From positions 744,001 through 808,000 of the forward strand of contig NZ_CANMOO010000001.1 in NCBI RefSeq assembly GCF_947499585.1: DNA of 64,000 bases, given 5' to 3'. Of the stretch, positions 23,436 through 32,589 are shown one piece after another. The stretch comes from an uncultured Allomuricauda sp. Lineage in GTDB: Bacteria; Bacteroidota; Bacteroidia; Flavobacteriales; Flavobacteriaceae. Under the pieces are notes generated by a model. It had not been told where the DNA came from. It saw nothing but the letters and a program-made list of their open reading frames with translations, and searched no databases. Within the stretch, counting starts at the first letter, position 1; every line of letters starts with the position of its first letter. Made by a program: the position numbers and the translations under genes.

Positions 23436-26400
23436 ATGAAGAAAATTTTACCTCTTGGAATACTATTTTTCATGGTATTCACTTCAGCCTTTTCCCAAGT
23501 CACTACATCAAACATCAGAGGTACTGTTGTTGATGATCAACAAGCACCATTATTAGGGGCTAACATTGTAGCTGTTCATACACCTACAGGTACGCGTTAC
23601 GGAGCTATTACTAACGAGGAAGGTAGATTTAACCTACTTAACCTTAGAGTTGGAGGACCGTATGAGGTGACCATCTCATACGTCGGATTTAAAAATAGTG
23701 TTAGAAATGATGTATTTCTTTCATTAGGTAAGACATTTAATTACAACACTGCATTGGTTTCAGATAGCCAAGCTTTAGATGAAGTAATAGTAGTATCTGA
23801 CCAAACAGGAACTTTTGGTAGTGATAGAACAGGGGCCGAAACAAGTGTTGGGCGACGGGAGTTGACAAGATTACCAACGATTTCAAGGTCTACGAATGAT
23901 TTTACAAGATTGGAACCAACGGCAAGCGGAGGATCTTTTGGAGGTAGAAATGATCAATTCAATAACTTTTCATTAGATGGCGCCATCTTTAATAACCCTT
24001 TTGGGTTAGATGCAGCACAACCGGGGGGTCAAACCAATGCAACCCCTATTTCTATTGATGCAATTGACCAAATACAAGTAAGTACAGCTCCTTATGATGT
24101 TACTCAATCTGGGTTTACAGGGGCTTCAGTAAATGCAGTTACTAAAAGTGGTACTAATGAGTTTTATGGAACTGTTTATGGTTTCTTTAGAAATGATGAT
24201 TTAACGGGAGGTAAGATAAATGGTGACGATGTCTTTAAAACCGGTTTGGAACAAAAGCAGTACGGATTTAGTATTGGCGGTCCAATAGTTAAAAACAAAC
24301 TTTTCTTTTTCATGAATTTTGAAAAAGATGACCTTACCTCTTTAGGAACAGATGGTTTTGTTCCTAACACGGGCACTGGAGCTGCTAATGAGTCAAGAGT
24401 ATCACAATCAGATTTTGATTTGGTTGATGGATTGCTAAGGCAAGTTGTTGTAGGCCAAGACGGACAAGGCAATGATATTTTCTATGATCCGGGAAGAATT
24501 ACAGGATTCAACTTTGACCAAGAATCAACAAAAGGTATTTTAAAACTGGATTGGAACATTAATGATAATAACCGTTTGGCGATTATCTATAATTTCTTGG
24601 ATGCATCAAAAGGAAAGCCAGCAAATAGAAATGCCATTCAATTTCGGGGACCAGATTTGGCAACCTTACAATTTGAAAATGCAGGATATGAAATCAACAA
24701 TAGAATTCAGTCCGTTCAAATAGAATTAAACTCTACCCTATCCAATAATGCTACAAATAAACTTCAAATAGGATATACGCATTTTGATGACTTTAGAAAT
24801 CCATTTTCTACGCCAGCACCAAGTATCACAATTCTGGATGCAGCTGGAACTTCAAGCTATATTATTGCCGGACATGAGCCTTTTTCCATTAACAATAGAT
24901 TGGATCAAAAGGTATTCCAGATTACTGACAATCTAAACTTTTTTAAAGGAGACCATACCTATACCGTTGGTTTTTCTTTTGAAAAATTCCAATTTGATAA
25001 CTCTTTTAACTTAGGAGTTTATGGAGCGCAGGGAGTGTTTTTCCCAACGGGAACTATTACCGATTTTCCCGATTTCGCAAGCTCTGGACAGTTACAAGCG
25101 GCATTTGATTCTGCCATTGCTGCAAATGCAGAATTTAATAGAAATGGACCTGGTGTAGCAGGAGGTTGGGCCTTGGCAGAGACCAATGTGGGTCAGCTTT
25201 CATTTTATGCTCAAGATCAATGGGACATTACCGATAATTTTAAGTTGACGTATGGAATTCGTTTTGATAAGCCATTGTTTTTTGATACATCGGAAAAAGC
25301 ACAAGATGTTATTGATCGTAACTGTTGTTATAGCCCAACAACTGAATACACAGATCCATCAACTGGAGAAACTGCATTTTTCGATTCTACCCAACTACCT
25401 TCAAACGATTGGTTAATATCTCCAAGGGTTGGATTCAATTGGGATGTTAATGGAGATGCTTCTTTGCAAGTAAGGGGTGGTTCAGGAGTGTTTACTGGTC
25501 GTTTTCCCTTCGTTTGGTTAGGGAACCAAGTAGCTAATCCAAATTTCTTTTTCTACACAGTTGTAGATCCTGACTTTAAGTTTCCACAGGTATGGAGAAC
25601 TAATATTGGCGCTGACAAACGTTTTGAGAATGGTATTGTAGCCACACTAGATGTATCTTATACAAAAGATATTAATGGTATACATGTGCAAAATTGGGGA
25701 TTAGCCGCCCCATCCAGCACGCTTAATACCACATTTGACCAAAGAGCTTTTTACACAGATGCTGACAAGTCACCTAACTCTGCCTATGTATTTACAAACT
25801 CAGATGAGAATGGACGCATTTGGAATATTGCAGGAAAAGTTCAGAAAACTTGGGATGATGGTTTATATGCGCAATTAGGCTACAGCTTTTTAGATGCCAA
25901 GAGTGTAAACTCAATAGATGCCGAAATTACCAGTGATGCTTATAATGGTAATGCAATAGTGGGTAATTCCAATACAGCGGTCTTGTCTAATGCTAGATAT
26001 GGAGATAAGCACAGGTTTATTGGAGTTATCTCCAAGTCATTCAAAACGGGAACAACAATATCCACCTTTTTTGAATATGCAAAAGGAGGTCGTTACAATT
26101 ATGTGTATGGAGGAAATATAAATGGAGATGATATTGGAGGAAACGGTGATGGATTCCAAAATGATTTACTTTACATTCCTACAGCTTCAGAAATTGGCCA
26201 GATGAATTTTAGTGATCCTGCGCAAGCTCAGGCTTTTGAAACATTTATTCAACAAGATGATTATTTAAGTGATAATCGTGGGGAGTATGCAGAACGTTAT
26301 GCTGCCTTGGCGCCGTGGAGAAGCACTTGGGATGTTAAGATTTTGCAAGACATTAAGTTGACTGATAAAAACAAATTTCAATTGAGTTTGGATATTTTAA

Positions 26401-26597
26401 ACCTGGGCAACCTTATCAATTCTAATTGGGGCGTTGTGGAAATTCCAACCTTTAATCAACTATTGGGAGTTTCTGTGGATGATACCAACACGCCAACATA
26501 TACTTTTGACCCTAATCTAACGAGTACTTTTGCTGCTAATACAGCTGAAATCTCTAGATGGAGAGCTCAAGTAGGGGTAAGGTATATTTTCAATTAA
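23436..26597 (+). CDS. Oar-like TonB-dependent outer-membrane receptor
   Basis: The start MKKILPLG gives a good signal peptide ending SAFSQ; an upstream in-frame ATG (23376) lies inside the terminator. Domains: carboxypeptidase-regulatory-like (residues about 22-105, GTVVDDQQAPLLGANIV), TonB plug (about 125-235, SVNAVTKSGTNEFYGTVYGF), then a barrel of about 800 residues ending in an aromatic residue pattern (VGVRYIFN). The length (1053) and plug resemble Oar-type receptors. It lacks a SusD partner, so a glycan role is not indicated; the substrate is unknown. Terminator at 26621-26648. Confidence 0.85.
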   Translation: MKKILPLGILFFMVFTSAFSQVTTSNIRGTVVDDQQAPLLGANIVAVHTPTGTRYGAITNEEGRFNLLNLRVGGPYEVTISYVGFKNSVRNDVFLSLGKTFNYNTALVSDSQALDEVIVVSDQTGTFGSDRTGAETSVGRRELTRLPTISRSTNDFTRLEPTASGGSFGGRNDQFNNFSLDGAIFNNPFGLDAAQPGGQTNATPISIDAIDQIQVSTAPYDVTQSGFTGASVNAVTKSGTNEFYGTVYGFFRNDDLTGGKINGDDVFKTGLEQKQYGFSIGGPIVKNKLFFFMNFEKDDLTSLGTDGFVPNTGTGAANESRVSQSDFDLVDGLLRQVVVGQDGQGNDIFYDPGRITGFNFDQESTKGILKLDWNINDNNRLAIIYNFLDASKGKPANRNAIQFRGPDLATLQFENAGYEINNRIQSVQIELNSTLSNNATNKLQIGYTHFDDFRNPFSTPAPSITILDAAGTSSYIIAGHEPFSINNRLDQKVFQITDNLNFFKGDHTYTVGFSFEKFQFDNSFNLGVYGAQGVFFPTGTITDFPDFASSGQLQAAFDSAIAANAEFNRNGPGVAGGWALAETNVGQLSFYAQDQWDITDNFKLTYGIRFDKPLFFDTSEKAQDVIDRNCCYSPTTEYTDPSTGETAFFDSTQLPSNDWLISPRVGFNWDVNGDASLQVRGGSGVFTGRFPFVWLGNQVANPNFFFYTVVDPDFKFPQVWRTNIGADKRFENGIVATLDVSYTKDINGIHVQNWGLAAPSSTLNTTFDQRAFYTDADKSPNSAYVFTNSDENGRIWNIAGKVQKTWDDGLYAQLGYSFLDAKSVNSIDAEITSDAYNGNAIVGNSNTAVLSNARYGDKHRFIGVISKSFKTGTTISTFFEYAKGGRYNYVYGGNINGDDIGGNGDGFQNDLLYIPTASEIGQMNFSDPAQAQAFETFIQQDDYLSDNRGEYAERYAALAPWRSTWDVKILQDIKLTDKNKFQLSLDILNLGNLINSNWGVVEIPTFNQLLGVSVDDTNTPTYTFDPNLTSTFAANTAEISRWRAQVGVRYIFN

Positions 26598-26620
26598 AAA
26601 AGAAATAATTTATAGTATAA

Positions 26621-26648
26621 AAGGCTACGCGAAAGCGTGGCCTTTTTT
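26621..26648 (+). terminator. Rho-independent terminator of the Oar-like receptor gene
   Basis: A 10-bp stem AAGGCTACGC/GCGTGGCCTT (one G-T pair) closed by a GAAA tetraloop and followed by seven T. Confidence 0.9.
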
Positions 26649-26743
26649 TATTTTTGCCGAATTAAATGAGCCGATTGGATTTTTGATTTTTCTCAAAAGT
26701 TTTTGAGCGAATTACATCTGACAGCGAAAATAGACATTACCAG

Positions 26744-27214
26744 ATGAAATATGCACGATTGACACAGCAGCAATTGGAAGAATTGCACCCAGAGTTCATA
26801 AATTTTTTAGCAACACAATCCATCACTGGTGAAGAATGGACAACGATGAAAAAGGAAAAGCCAGAAGTTGCAGAAGATGAGTTGGATGTATTCAGCGACT
26901 TAATTTGGGAAGGAGTATTATCTAAGGTAGAATATCTGGAAAATATTTCTGAACTGCAGATGCATTTGTTTCACTTAACAGAAAAAGAAATGAAACTACT
27001 TTCCGTAAAGGTGATGAACCCAGAAATCGATCTGCGTACAGAAATAGGATTTAATTGGTTCAAACGCAATTTTCAGTCCGACTTTGTGGAGTATTTAACA
27101 GCCTCCAAGGCCTATTCTGATGATAAAAACCTAGATAAGTTTAATCTAATTCAGCAAGGAGCCGCAATTACCAAGGGGGACTTATATAAATGGTTTGACC
27201 AGATAATGGAATAA
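26744..27214 (+). CDS. DUF6495-family protein
   Basis: 156 residues, acidic, mostly helical, without signal or membrane segment. The start MKYARLTQQQLEELHPEFINFLA and the region GEEWTTMKKEKPE match a conserved Bacteroidota family I recognise as DUF6495. Function unknown; a cytosolic protein is likely. It is monocistronic between two terminators. Confidence 0.65.
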   Translation: MKYARLTQQQLEELHPEFINFLATQSITGEEWTTMKKEKPEVAEDELDVFSDLIWEGVLSKVEYLENISELQMHLFHLTEKEMKLLSVKVMNPEIDLRTEIGFNWFKRNFQSDFVEYLTASKAYSDDKNLDKFNLIQQGAAITKGDLYKWFDQIME

Positions 27215-27241
27215 TTGCTAAAGCACTACTTCCAAAAATAT

Positions 27242-27269
27242 AAAAAAGGGTCTCCTATTAAGAGACCCT
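27242..27269 (-). terminator. Terminator between convergent DUF6495 and collagen-like genes
   Basis: An 8-bp stem AGGGTCTC/GAGACCCT. On the minus strand it is followed by six T, so it mainly serves the collagen-like gene; on the plus strand the T-run is weak but it could also act there. Confidence 0.7.
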
Positions 27270-27316
27270 AATTTGATGAATAATCATCATATCAGCAATA
27301 TATGCCAATTTCTTGA

Positions 27317-27964
27317 TTAGTCTATGTCAAAGTACTTCACCACTTCATGGTAGTTACTAACGTCAACATTAGCTGCTTTAAGAGATGCTAATGCATCTAC
27401 TGGAGCTTTAACTTGTTGACCGCCGCCGCCATCGCCTACAGAACTGGACTGTTCAATAAGCACAAGGTGAATCTCGGCAAAATCATCTGTCCAACCAACT
27501 CCATTGTATTCGAAAAACGTAGCTCTTGCATCGCTAAAAGCAACTCCAAAACTGTACAGAAAGGCTCCATCGGTATAAGGCCCTGGTATTGGAATGTATA
27601 AATCGCTCGCCGTTTTTGCATAGGTTAAAATAGCATGGGTATCCAAAACCTCTGGGGTCAGTTCTGCCAGTAAAGAGGAAAACTGAGCATTAAAAACTAC
27701 CGGATTTGCACCATTCCCCGGTTCCAAAGAAGTGTCGATGATAAGTCGTCTAACATTAGCATTGCCATCAACTCCGTTGGTACCATCAGTACCATCAGTA
27801 CCATCAGTACCATCAGTACCATCAATACCATTTGTTCCGGCAGCCCCGGCAGGTCCTGTGGCACCATCTATACCATCTGTTCCATCTTCTCCATCTGAGC
27901 AAGAAGTAATTAGGGCCATGGAAGTTGCTATCAGGCCCAGCATAAAAATTCGTTGTAATTTCAT
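27317..27964 (-). CDS. Collagen-like repeat lipoprotein
   Basis: A lipoprotein signal ends at LITSC (Cys22). Immediately after it come about 15 Gly-X-Y triplets (residues about 25-68), including four or five GTD units, so the mature N-terminus probably forms a collagen-type triple-helical stalk and the protein a trimer. The remaining 145 residues are a beta-rich domain (VRRLIIDTSLEPG, THAILTYAKTASDLYIPIPGP) ending in NYHEVVKYFDID. Many Bacteroidota surface lipoproteins share this plan; function unknown. Confidence 0.8.
   Translation of the reverse strand: MKLQRIFMLGLIATSMALITSCSDGEDGTDGIDGATGPAGAAGTNGIDGTDGTDGTDGTDGTNGVDGNANVRRLIIDTSLEPGNGANPVVFNAQFSSLLAELTPEVLDTHAILTYAKTASDLYIPIPGPYTDGAFLYSFGVAFSDARATFFEYNGVGWTDDFAEIHLVLIEQSSSVGDGGGGQQVKAPVDALASLKAANVDVSNYHEVVKYFDID
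27782..27824. repeat. 9-nt tandem repeat within the collagen-like gene
   Basis: Four to five near-exact copies of ACCATCAGT (plus strand) encode Thr-Asp-Gly in the minus-strand collagen-like gene. Because the unit is three codons long, slippage would change stalk length without breaking the frame. Confidence 0.85.
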
Positions 27965-28282
27965 AATTTAAATTTTTTTGTTAAATTTTTTATTTACTGA
28001 TTGGCACAAATGTATTGGAGCAGTGTACGATAAAAGAGACATAATTGACGGATGTTCGTTTTGGGTTGACCGCTTCGCCATATGTTCTAACGGATTTATG
28101 ATTGAAAGGTTTTTTCTTGTTAACATTTAACCTTTTAATTAATTCAATAGAGATTATTATCTGCTATACATTGCTTTTAACCGTTGGATCTAACTATGAA
28201 TGGATTTAAATACAACTTTACCCTTTCTAATTCACTCCATAAATTTGGCAAACCCACTATATTTGCACGAGAATTTTAATAC
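27965..28282. other. 318-bp divergent intergenic region before hisS
   Basis: No open frame worth calling and no RNA structure evident. Two overlapping -7-like elements (TAAATTTG 28240-28247 and TATATTTG 28258-28265) lie just before hisS. A short A/T-rich leader precedes the collagen-like gene on the other strand. Confidence 0.5.
28258..28265 (+). promoter_or_regulatory. Putative -7 element (TATATTTG) of hisS
   Basis: Matches the TAnnTTTG consensus, 17 bp before the hisS ATG. No clear -33 TTG at the standard distance. An alternative TAAATTTG element begins 18 bp upstream. Confidence 0.45.
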
Positions 28283-30034
28283 ATGGCAAAAAAACCATCC
28301 ATACCAAAGGGAACCCGTGATTTTTCACCAATAGAAGTCGCTAGGCGCAATTACATTATCCAAACCATCAAAAAGCATTTTGAGATTTATGGCTTTCAAC
28401 CTATAGAGACCCCTTCTTTTGAAAATTCCGAGACCCTGATGGGAAAATACGGAGATGAGGGTGACCGCTTGATTTTTAAGATCTTAAATTCTGGGGACTA
28501 TTTCGGAAAATTTACTCAGGATATTTACGACCTATCTGAGTTCAGAAATTTACTGGAACAAAAGCTTCAAGATTTTTGTACGGAAATTGACGATATGCTT
28601 GGAAATGATATAAGAAATAAAGCTATTGAATTACCTGATTATCTTCAAAATGATTCTGTTATAAACATTTTTGACTCTAACTTCGCATATTTTACGGGTA
28701 GTTTTGAAGAACATTTAAAGCAAATATATTCAATAGCAATTTCAGATCATAAACAAAATATTTTAAGTTGGTCGTTTAAGGCTATTTCTAGATTTAGATA
28801 CAGAGATGATAATGCATCCGAATTTGTTTCAGATGATGTTTACCGGTTTGATTTTTCGGAGTTCCCTTTTGATGGGTTATATGTAAGAATTATTGCTGAG
28901 AACTTAACTTCAAAAGAATTAACTCCCCATATCTCAGAAAAAGCCCTTCGCTATGATTTAACCGTGCCCTTTGCACGCTATGTGGTCATGCATCAGAATG
29001 AAATAGACTTTCCATTTAAGCGCTATCAAATACAGCCTGTTTGGCGGGCAGACCGTCCACAAAAAGGCCGTTTTAGGGAGTTTTATCAATGTGATGCCGA
29101 TGTGGTAGGGTCAAATTCCTTATTGCAGGAGGTGGAATTGGTACAATTGTATGATGCCGTTTTTACAGATTTAAAGCTAGGAGGAACCACCATCAAACTA
29201 AACAACAGAAAAATACTATCTGGAATAGCCGAAGTCATTGGAGCAAAACACTTGTTGGTTGACTTTACTGTGGCTCTTGATAAATTAGATAAGATAGGAG
29301 AGGAGAAGGTTAAAGGAGAAATGCAAGCCAAGGGAATTTCAGAAGTAGCTATAGCAAAGGCAGCTCCGTTGTTTGCCATGTCGGGTTCCAGTTTGGAGCA
29401 ATTGGCGCAACTAAAATTGTTATTGGCAGCATCTGAGATAGGGATGCACGGAGTGTCCGAATTGGAGGAAATTATCAATACCGTTGAAGATATTGGTTTA
29501 AAGACTGCGGACCTGCAAGTTGACGTTACCTTGGCTCGTGGCCTTAACTATTATACAGGGGCAATTTTTGAAGTAAGTGCACCCAAAGGAGTAAGTATGG
29601 GTTCTATAGGTGGAGGTGGCCGTTATGATGATCTAACGGGTATTTTTGGACTAAAAGATGTCAGCGGAATCGGTATTTCTTTTGGTTTGGACAGGATTTA
29701 CTTGGTTTTGGAAGAATTAGGACTTTTCCCGGAGCGTTTGGATCAGTCCATCGATGTGCTATGCATCAATTTTGGAGAGAAAGAAGGTTTGGCTTCTTTA
29801 AAACTAGTCGGAAAACTCAGGGAAAAAGGCATTAAAGCGGAAGTGTACCCCACATCGACCAAAATGCAAAAACAGATGAAGTATGCCAACAACCGTAAAG
29901 TACCTTATGTAGTATTGATTGGGGAGCAAGAACTTTCAAATCAGGAGTTTGTGGTAAAAAACATGGATACGGGACAGCAAGAGACCTATTCACTAAATAA
30001 ACATGAAGCTTTTGTATTGTCACTTCGAGCGTAG
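28283..30034 (+). CDS. hisS: Histidyl-tRNA synthetase with an extra internal domain of about 135 residues
   Basis: A class II synthetase that charges tRNA-His. Motif 1 region: [12 protein letters not shown]...[11 protein letters not shown]. Motif 2 region: [13 protein letters not shown] and [23 protein letters not shown]. His-specific loops: [14 protein letters not shown] and [11 protein letters not shown]. Motif 3: [13 protein letters not shown]-terminal anticodon-binding domain follows. All expected catalytic motifs are present. The oddity is length: 583 residues against a usual 420-470. The excess lies between [11 protein letters not shown] (about 73) and [17 protein letters not shown] (about 209), which are nearly adjacent in ordinary flavobacterial HisRS. 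The stop codon lies within a dispersed palindromic repeat (30017-30081). Confidence 0.95.
   Translation: MAKKPSIPKGTRDFSPIEVARRNYIIQTIKKHFEIYGFQPIETPSFENSETLMGKYGDEGDRLIFKILNSGDYFGKFTQDIYDLSEFRNLLEQKLQDFCTEIDDMLGNDIRNKAIELPDYLQNDSVINIFDSNFAYFTGSFEEHLKQIYSIAISDHKQNILSWSFKAISRFRYRDDNASEFVSDDVYRFDFSEFPFDGLYVRIIAENLTSKELTPHISEKALRYDLTVPFARYVVMHQNEIDFPFKRYQIQPVWRADRPQKGRFREFYQCDADVVGSNSLLQEVELVQLYDAVFTDLKLGGTTIKLNNRKILSGIAEVIGAKHLLVDFTVALDKLDKIGEEKVKGEMQAKGISEVAIAKAAPLFAMSGSSLEQLAQLKLLLAASEIGMHGVSELEEIINTVEDIGLKTADLQVDVTLARGLNYYTGAIFEVSAPKGVSMGSIGGGGRYDDLTGIFGLKDVSGIGISFGLDRIYLVLEELGLFPERLDQSIDVLCINFGEKEGLASLKLVGKLREKGIKAEVYPTSTKMQKQMKYANNRKVPYVVLIGEQELSNQEFVVKNMDTGQQETYSLNKHEAFVLSLRA
28500..28906 (+). 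other. In-frame AT-rich insertion within hisS
   Basis: Encodes about 135 residues (about 74-208 of HisRS), from [14 protein letters not shown] to [11 protein letters not shown]. It is visibly more AT-rich than flanking hisS DNA, has no stop codon, and contains acidic and aromatic residues with helical stretches ([34 protein letters not shown]). It lacks intein splice-junction residues and any motif I recognise. It sits at a surface loop between motif 1 and the histidine-A loop of the catalytic core, so the fold could tolerate it. Confidence 0.7.
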
Positions 30035-30081
30035 TCGAGAAGTATGTTCTAAATAGGTCTCGACTCCGCTCGACCTGACAG
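30017..30081. repeat. Palindromic intergenic repeat, copy B, overlapping the hisS 3' end
   Basis: The left arm has TCGAGCGTAGTCGAGAAG and the right arm TCTCGACTCCGCTCGACCTGACAG. It shares cores and termini with copy A at 152-226. The left arm encodes the last three HisRS residues and the TAG stop. As a strong hairpin between the convergent hisS and NUDIX genes it may also act as a terminator or mRNA stabiliser. Confidence 0.75.
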
Positions 30082-30082
30082 C

Positions 30083-30634
30083 TTATAGGGTTGTTATTTT
30101 CTCAATCTCACCAATAATCTTTTTATAATATGAGGTGGAATGGGGCACAAACCCATCTAAATCTCCATGATTTACTTTTGATTTAAAATCAGCTAGTTGA
30201 AACAGGGCTAAATCTTCGACCTCACTTTCTTGTTTGTTTAGATTTGAAATGGGAATTTTTAGTTCACACAAAAAAGTGTGATGGAATTCATTATCCATAA
30301 GGACATGGGAATGTTTTTGCATAGATTTGAAAATTCCAATTTTATATAAATCAGCAGGCGAAATTTGTAAACCTATTTCCTCCTCAACCTCCCGTATCGC
30401 TGCTTCGATAGTATTTTCTCCAGCTCCAATATGACCAGCTACCGAAACATCCCAAAGCAATGGAAATGTTTTTTTATCCTTTCCTCGTTTCTGAAATAGT
30501 ACTTTTCCATCTGAAGTATAAAACCAGACATGTGCAGTAGGGTGAAACAAACCTTTTAGATGCGCTTCAGATTTTAAACAGGTTTGCTCTGTATGATTTC
30601 CACTTTCATCTAGAATGTCTACAAGCTCGTCCAT
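30083..30634 (-). CDS. NUDIX hydrolase, IDI/YfcD-like
   Basis: A complete Nudix box GHIGAGENTIEAAIREVEEE plus IGL (about residues 66-88) gives the metal-binding helix that hydrolyses X-linked nucleoside diphosphates. The N-terminus (ELVDILDESG, HPTAHVWFYTSDGKVLFQKRG) resembles the YfcD/isopentenyl-diphosphate-isomerase-like branch, but the isomerase Cys/Glu pattern is not evident. The substrate is unknown. It begins just beyond the repeat next to hisS. Confidence 0.85.
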   Translation of the reverse strand: MDELVDILDESGNHTEQTCLKSEAHLKGLFHPTAHVWFYTSDGKVLFQKRGKDKKTFPLLWDVSVAGHIGAGENTIEAAIREVEEEIGLQISPADLYKIGIFKSMQKHSHVLMDNEFHHTFLCELKIPISNLNKQESEVEDLALFQLADFKSKVNHGDLDGFVPHSTSYYKKIIGEIEKITTL

Positions 30635-30648
30635 AAAAACGTTTTAGT

Positions 30649-30715
30649 TGTCATTCCCGTGAAAACGGGAATCTACAAATAACACAAATGGATTCCTGCT
30701 TGCGCAGGAATGACA
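30649..30715. repeat. GTCATTCC...GGAATGAC inverted repeat
   Basis: Outer arms TGTCATTCC and GGAATGACA are exact inverted repeats. Each half holds its own small hairpin (CCCGTGAAAACGGG and CCTGCTTGCGCAGG). A second repeat family of this genome, distinct from copies A and B, placed between the M42 peptidase and NUDIX genes. GTCATTCC-type repeats of this kind are common between genes in many bacterial genomes. Confidence 0.7.
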
Positions 30716-30717
30716 TA

Positions 30718-31806
30718 TCAATCAAAATAACTAAACGTTTCCCCATCTTTTATGGTCAATAGCGTTTCATATATCAATCGGATAACGTTCTCTACGTCAT
30801 CTTTGTGCACCGTTTCAACTGTGGTATGCATATATCTAAGCGGAAGTGAAATTAAAGCAGAAGCTACACCTCCATTGCTGTAGGCAAAGGCGTCCGTGTC
30901 CGTTCCGGTGTAGCGAGAAGACGCCAGACGTTGAAAAGGTATTTTTTTAGCTTCAGCAGTCTCAATGATGCGTTCTCTGAGTTTGTTTTGTACCGCCGGT
31001 GCATAAGAAATTACTGGTCCTGAACCCATAGCTGTCTCACCTTCCTTCTTTTTATCAATCATTGGGGTAGTGGTGTCATGACAAACATCGGTAACAATTG
31101 CAATATTGGGTTTTATGGTCTGCGTGATCATTTCTGCACCACGCAATCCAATCTCCTCTTGTACTGAGTTGGTAATGTATAGTCCAAAGGGTAATGTATC
31201 CTTGTTTTCATGAAGTAAACGCGCTACTTCAGCAATCATAAAACCTCCAGCACGGTTATCTATAGCACGACAAACAAATTTGTTTTTGTTCAAAACCTGA
31301 AATTCATCTGGGTAAGTGATTACACAGCCTACGTGTACACCCATTTTTTCAACCTCTTCCTTGTCCTTGGCACCTATGTCAATAAAGATGTTATCTAGTT
31401 TTGGCGGTTCTTCTTTACTTCTATTTCTTGTATGGATGGCAGGCCAACCAAAAACACCTTTTACAATACCGTTTTTGGTATGGATATTTACCCATTTGGA
31501 AGGCGCAATTTGGTGATCGCTACCTCCATTTCTTATAACATATAGCAAACCATTATCTGTGATGTAATTTACATACCAAGAAATTTCATCAGAATGTCCC
31601 TCAATTACAACTTTAAACTTTGCATCAGGGTTTATAACTCCAACAGCTGTGCCGTAAGTATCAGTAATAAAATCATCTACATAAGGCTTTAAATAATCCA
31701 TCCAAATTTTTTGCCCTTCCCACTCGTAACCCGTTGGAGAGGCATTATTTAGATATTTTTCAAAGAATTTAAGAGACTTAGCTGTAATGATTTTTGAAGC
31801 TGCCAT
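30718..31806 (-). CDS. M42-family metallopeptidase (glutamyl aminopeptidase/TET-like)
   Basis: 362 residues. Dinuclear-metal ligands of the family are visible: EGHSDEISWYV, CRAIDNRAGGFM, catalytic Glu pair in VQEEIGLRGA, VCHDTTTP and the final His in RYMHTTVE. M42 enzymes form dodecameric tetrahedral cytosolic aminopeptidases that trim peptides after proteasome-like or Lon/Clp cleavage. Some homologues are mislabelled endoglucanases. No signal peptide. Confidence 0.92.
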   Translation of the reverse strand: MAASKIITAKSLKFFEKYLNNASPTGYEWEGQKIWMDYLKPYVDDFITDTYGTAVGVINPDAKFKVVIEGHSDEISWYVNYITDNGLLYVIRNGGSDHQIAPSKWVNIHTKNGIVKGVFGWPAIHTRNRSKEEPPKLDNIFIDIGAKDKEEVEKMGVHVGCVITYPDEFQVLNKNKFVCRAIDNRAGGFMIAEVARLLHENKDTLPFGLYITNSVQEEIGLRGAEMITQTIKPNIAIVTDVCHDTTTPMIDKKKEGETAMGSGPVISYAPAVQNKLRERIIETAEAKKIPFQRLASSRYTGTDTDAFAYSNGGVASALISLPLRYMHTTVETVHKDDVENVIRLIYETLLTIKDGETFSYFD

Positions 31807-31908
31807 GTATATATTTTAGTCCACAAACATAACAATATTCACTTTTATTTAATAGCCAAATCCTAGGTTTATCCTTAATTTTGGCAGGACTTATGTTAAA
31901 TGGTTCTA

Positions 31909-32589
31909 ATGTTTCGTTACAACTTGGTTATCGTTTTTTTATTGATCTCTGGTTCAAGCTTTTCCCAAGAAGTTGCTAAAGATTCGATTGCAGACTACTA
32001 TGTTAGGTTTGAAGGTGATTCTATTCTCTATAGTTCCATTGAGCTTGATGAGGTCTTTATTTTTGGTAGACTGGAATTTGCTGATAGAAAAGAAAAACTC
32101 AGATACTATATTCTCCGTAGAAAAACTTTAAAAGTATATCCATATGCTAAACTTGCGGCGGAACGCCTAGTTGAACTCAATGATAGCTTGACTAAAATCA
32201 AAAGGAAAAGACACAAAAAGAAATACACTAAGGAAGTTCAGAAATATATTGAAGGCGAGTTTTCAGACAAGCTTAAAAAGTTGACCAGAACTGAAGGGCA
32301 GATTCTGATTAAGTTGATTTATCGTCAAACGGGTAAAACGGCCTTCAACTTGGTCAAGGAGCTTAGGAATGGCTGGCGTGCGTTTTGGTACAATACTACT
32401 GCCAAGGCTTTTAAAATCAGTATAAAAGAAGAGTTTCACCCAGAGAGAATGCATGAAGATTATCTCATTGAAGATATTTTGCAACGTGCTTTTGCAGCTA
32501 ACAAACTAGAACGTCAAGAATCTGTTTTGGACTATGACTATGCGCAGCTGAGCAATAAGTGGAAGAATAATCCAACCAAAAAGAACTAG
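31909..32589 (+). CDS. DUF4294 secreted protein
   Basis: A signal peptide (hydrophobic core IVFLLISGSSFSQ) is followed by the DUF4294 domain: VFIFGRLEFADRKEKLRYYILRRKTLKVYPYAKLA and EGQILIKLIYRQTGKTAFNLVKELRNGWRAFWYN. The family is confined to Bacteroidota and of unknown role, presumably periplasmic. The basic centre (KIKRKRHKKKYTKE) is notable. The second ATG (31909) is preferred over 31900, which adds three residues. The gene overlaps the convergent small membrane gene by 4 bp. Confidence 0.8.
   Translation: MFRYNLVIVFLLISGSSFSQEVAKDSIADYYVRFEGDSILYSSIELDEVFIFGRLEFADRKEKLRYYILRRKTLKVYPYAKLAAERLVELNDSLTKIKRKRHKKKYTKEVQKYIEGEFSDKLKKLTRTEGQILIKLIYRQTGKTAFNLVKELRNGWRAFWYNTTAKAFKISIKEEFHPERMHEDYLIEDILQRAFAANKLERQESVLDYDYAQLSNKWKNNPTKKN

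Noticed and set aside
27770..27860. CRISPR-like short repeats
   Set aside because: The repeats are contiguous 9-nt units in frame with a Gly-X-Y protein; there are no spacers.
27732..27971. 79-residue plus-strand ORF rich in Val-Pro-Ser
   Set aside because: It is the antisense of the Gly-X-Y repeats of the collagen-like gene.
28500..28906. Intein within hisS
   Set aside because: No Cys/Ser at the left junction, no His-Asn plus Cys/Ser/Thr at the right one, and no splicing or endonuclease blocks.
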